Part shown: positions 61,131-61,514 of the stretch, in pieces
Layout of the letters: each line of letters opens with the position of its first letter
Numbering within the stretch: position 1 is the first letter of the stretch
Origin: Sphingomonas populi
Lineage (GTDB): Bacteria; Pseudomonadota; Alphaproteobacteria; Sphingomonadales; Sphingomonadaceae
Direction of reading: 5' to 3'
NCBI RefSeq assembly: GCF_004208535.1
Contig: NZ_SGIS01000032.1
Location: forward strand, 1-61,514
Length of the DNA: 61,514 nt
Made by a program: the position numbers and the translations under genes
Notes under the pieces: generated by a model
What the model was told of the DNA's origin: nothing
Database searches by the model: none
Seen by the model: the letters and a program-made list of their open reading frames with translations, nothing else

Positions 61131-61426
61131 CACAGAGCGATCCGAAAGGTCATGACGAACCCGCACAAGAGGATGATTTCAGGATCGAGAGCGCGCCTCC
61201 TCGTTTGCCGCGGATCACGCTTATGGATTTCGCTGCATATGCGAGCGCGTCAGAGGACGTACAGAGGCAGATCTTAGACTCCGGCTACGCTGATGCCCGG
61301 CTTATCGAACCCGTCGAAGCCATCCGATGGATTGCTACCGGGCGACTGAAACAGGCAGACCCTCGCAGAAGGTGGATGGATTGCGAGCCTAGTGGATTGA
61401 TTCCAACGTTTGATGCCCGCGCCTGA
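61127..61426 (+). CDS. Small island protein truncated by IS630 insertion
   Basis: An open frame of 99 codons starting MTQSDPKGHDEPAQEDDF, coupled to the integrase by an ATGA overlap. It includes LMDFAAYASASEDVQRQILDSGYADARLIEPVEAIRWIATGRLKQ, a helical stretch I do not recognise. The last dozen codons (from about 61390, SGLIPTFDARA) are inside the IS630-type element, so the natural C-terminus has been replaced. Probably originally a small regulatory or accessory protein of the island, perhaps linked to the integrase. Confidence 0.6.
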   Translation: MTQSDPKGHDEPAQEDDFRIESAPPRLPRITLMDFAAYASASEDVQRQILDSGYADARLIEPVEAIRWIATGRLKQADPRRRWMDCEPSGLIPTFDARA

Positions 61427-61514
61427 CGGCTGCGATAATCTGATCGGGATTGGCCTTCCAGACGAACGGCTTCGGTTCCTGATTATGCTCTTTTATGAAG
61501 CGGTTGATGGCGGC
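61389..61514 (-). mobile_element. IS630-family element, transposase-stop end, cut by the window edge
   Basis: The element begins at CTAGTG (61389-61394), the same hexamer (in complement) that ends the left-edge element, followed by GATTGATTCC. The transposase stop TAG (complement of 61389-61391) lies in the terminal sequence. It has interrupted the small gene at 61127. Confidence 0.65.
61389..61514 (-). CDS. IS630-family transposase, C-terminal fragment (partial at window edge)
   Basis: The last 41 codons of a transposase: AAINRFIKEHNQEPKPFVWK, then ANPDQIIAAVRRGHQTLESIH and TAG. IS630-family transposases typically end in a helix with KPFxWTADPDxIxAAVxRGxQxLESIH. The catalytic DDE residues lie beyond the right edge. 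It could be another copy of the element whose N-terminus is at 1-106, since both have the same orientation and family pattern, but they do not overlap in sequence. Confidence 0.82.
   Translation of the reverse strand, partial: AAINRFIKEHNQEPKPFVWKANPDQIIAAVRRGHQTLESIH

Noticed and set aside
1..61514. CRISPR array or a classical antiphage system
   Set aside because: No regularly spaced repeats with unique spacers were seen, and no Cas, restriction or toxin-antitoxin motifs were recognised among the supported genes.

Overview
The window looks like a GC-rich alphaproteobacterial chromosome of the Sphingomonadaceae. The support is the aroA-cmk-rpsA-ihfB block, a FYDLN-acid zinc protein, large TonB-dependent receptors, HWE/HisKA_2-type kinases and Sphingomonas-style REP hairpins. 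Both ends lie inside IS630-family elements (about 1-166 and 61389-61514), so the window may be a complete draft contig broken at repeats.

Layout. 1-605: mobile-element debris (IS630, a decayed IS481-type transposase) ending in a 3' tRNA-Ser fragment that looks like an attachment site. 1064-3821: a small operon (NmrA-type reductase, HSL-type esterase, unknown protein) beside a wrecked LysR gene. 3827-17082: an aromatic/quinate-type catabolic locus. It holds an NAD-type quinate/shikimate dehydrogenase, a TonB receptor, a TetR regulator, two exported esterases, a beta-propeller protein, a QuiC-type 3-dehydroshikimate dehydratase and two MFS carriers. Three near-identical palindromes lie in front of the TonB receptor, the esterase operon and one MFS gene, which makes this a self-contained TetR regulon. 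17145-22103: a GH31 alpha-xylosidase-like enzyme and a GH42-type beta-galactosidase. 22635-28556: core genes tRNA-Ala, FYDLN protein, aroA, cmk, a VOC protein, rpsA and ihfB. 28615-28935: tRNA-Leu(UAA) interrupted by a group I intron.

28948-32775: GH130, two transglutaminase-like proteins and an N-formylglutamate amidohydrolase. 32774-36938: a DUF4403 lipoprotein, ferredoxin-NADP reductase, a 7Fe ferredoxin and a LysR regulator, with two REP-like inverted-repeat elements. 37074-42966: a catalytically dead RBBP9-like hydrolase, then a GH43-xylB-xylA operon with a LacI/XylR-type operator and an MFS carrier. 42973-48224: a TPR protein, an RsmB-type methyltransferase, an RsbQ-like hydrolase paired with a PAS-GGDEF cyclase, and a HisKA_2 kinase. 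48400-54505: GH43 with a discoidin-like domain, a YkgJ cysteine-cluster protein, a universal stress protein with a pseudogene relative, and an alcohol dehydrogenase/semialdehyde dehydrogenase pair. 55003-59255: a lipoprotein and a periplasmic GH2 beta-galactosidase. From 59635: a 3' tRNA-Arg(ACG) fragment, a tyrosine integrase and an IS630-truncated gene, which mark the edge of an integrated island running off the right end.

The common theme is plant-material use: hydroxycinnamoyl-quinate-like esters or shikimate feeding to protocatechuate, and hemicellulose oligosaccharides feeding to xylose and galactose. The substrates are inferred; the enzyme families are read from motifs.
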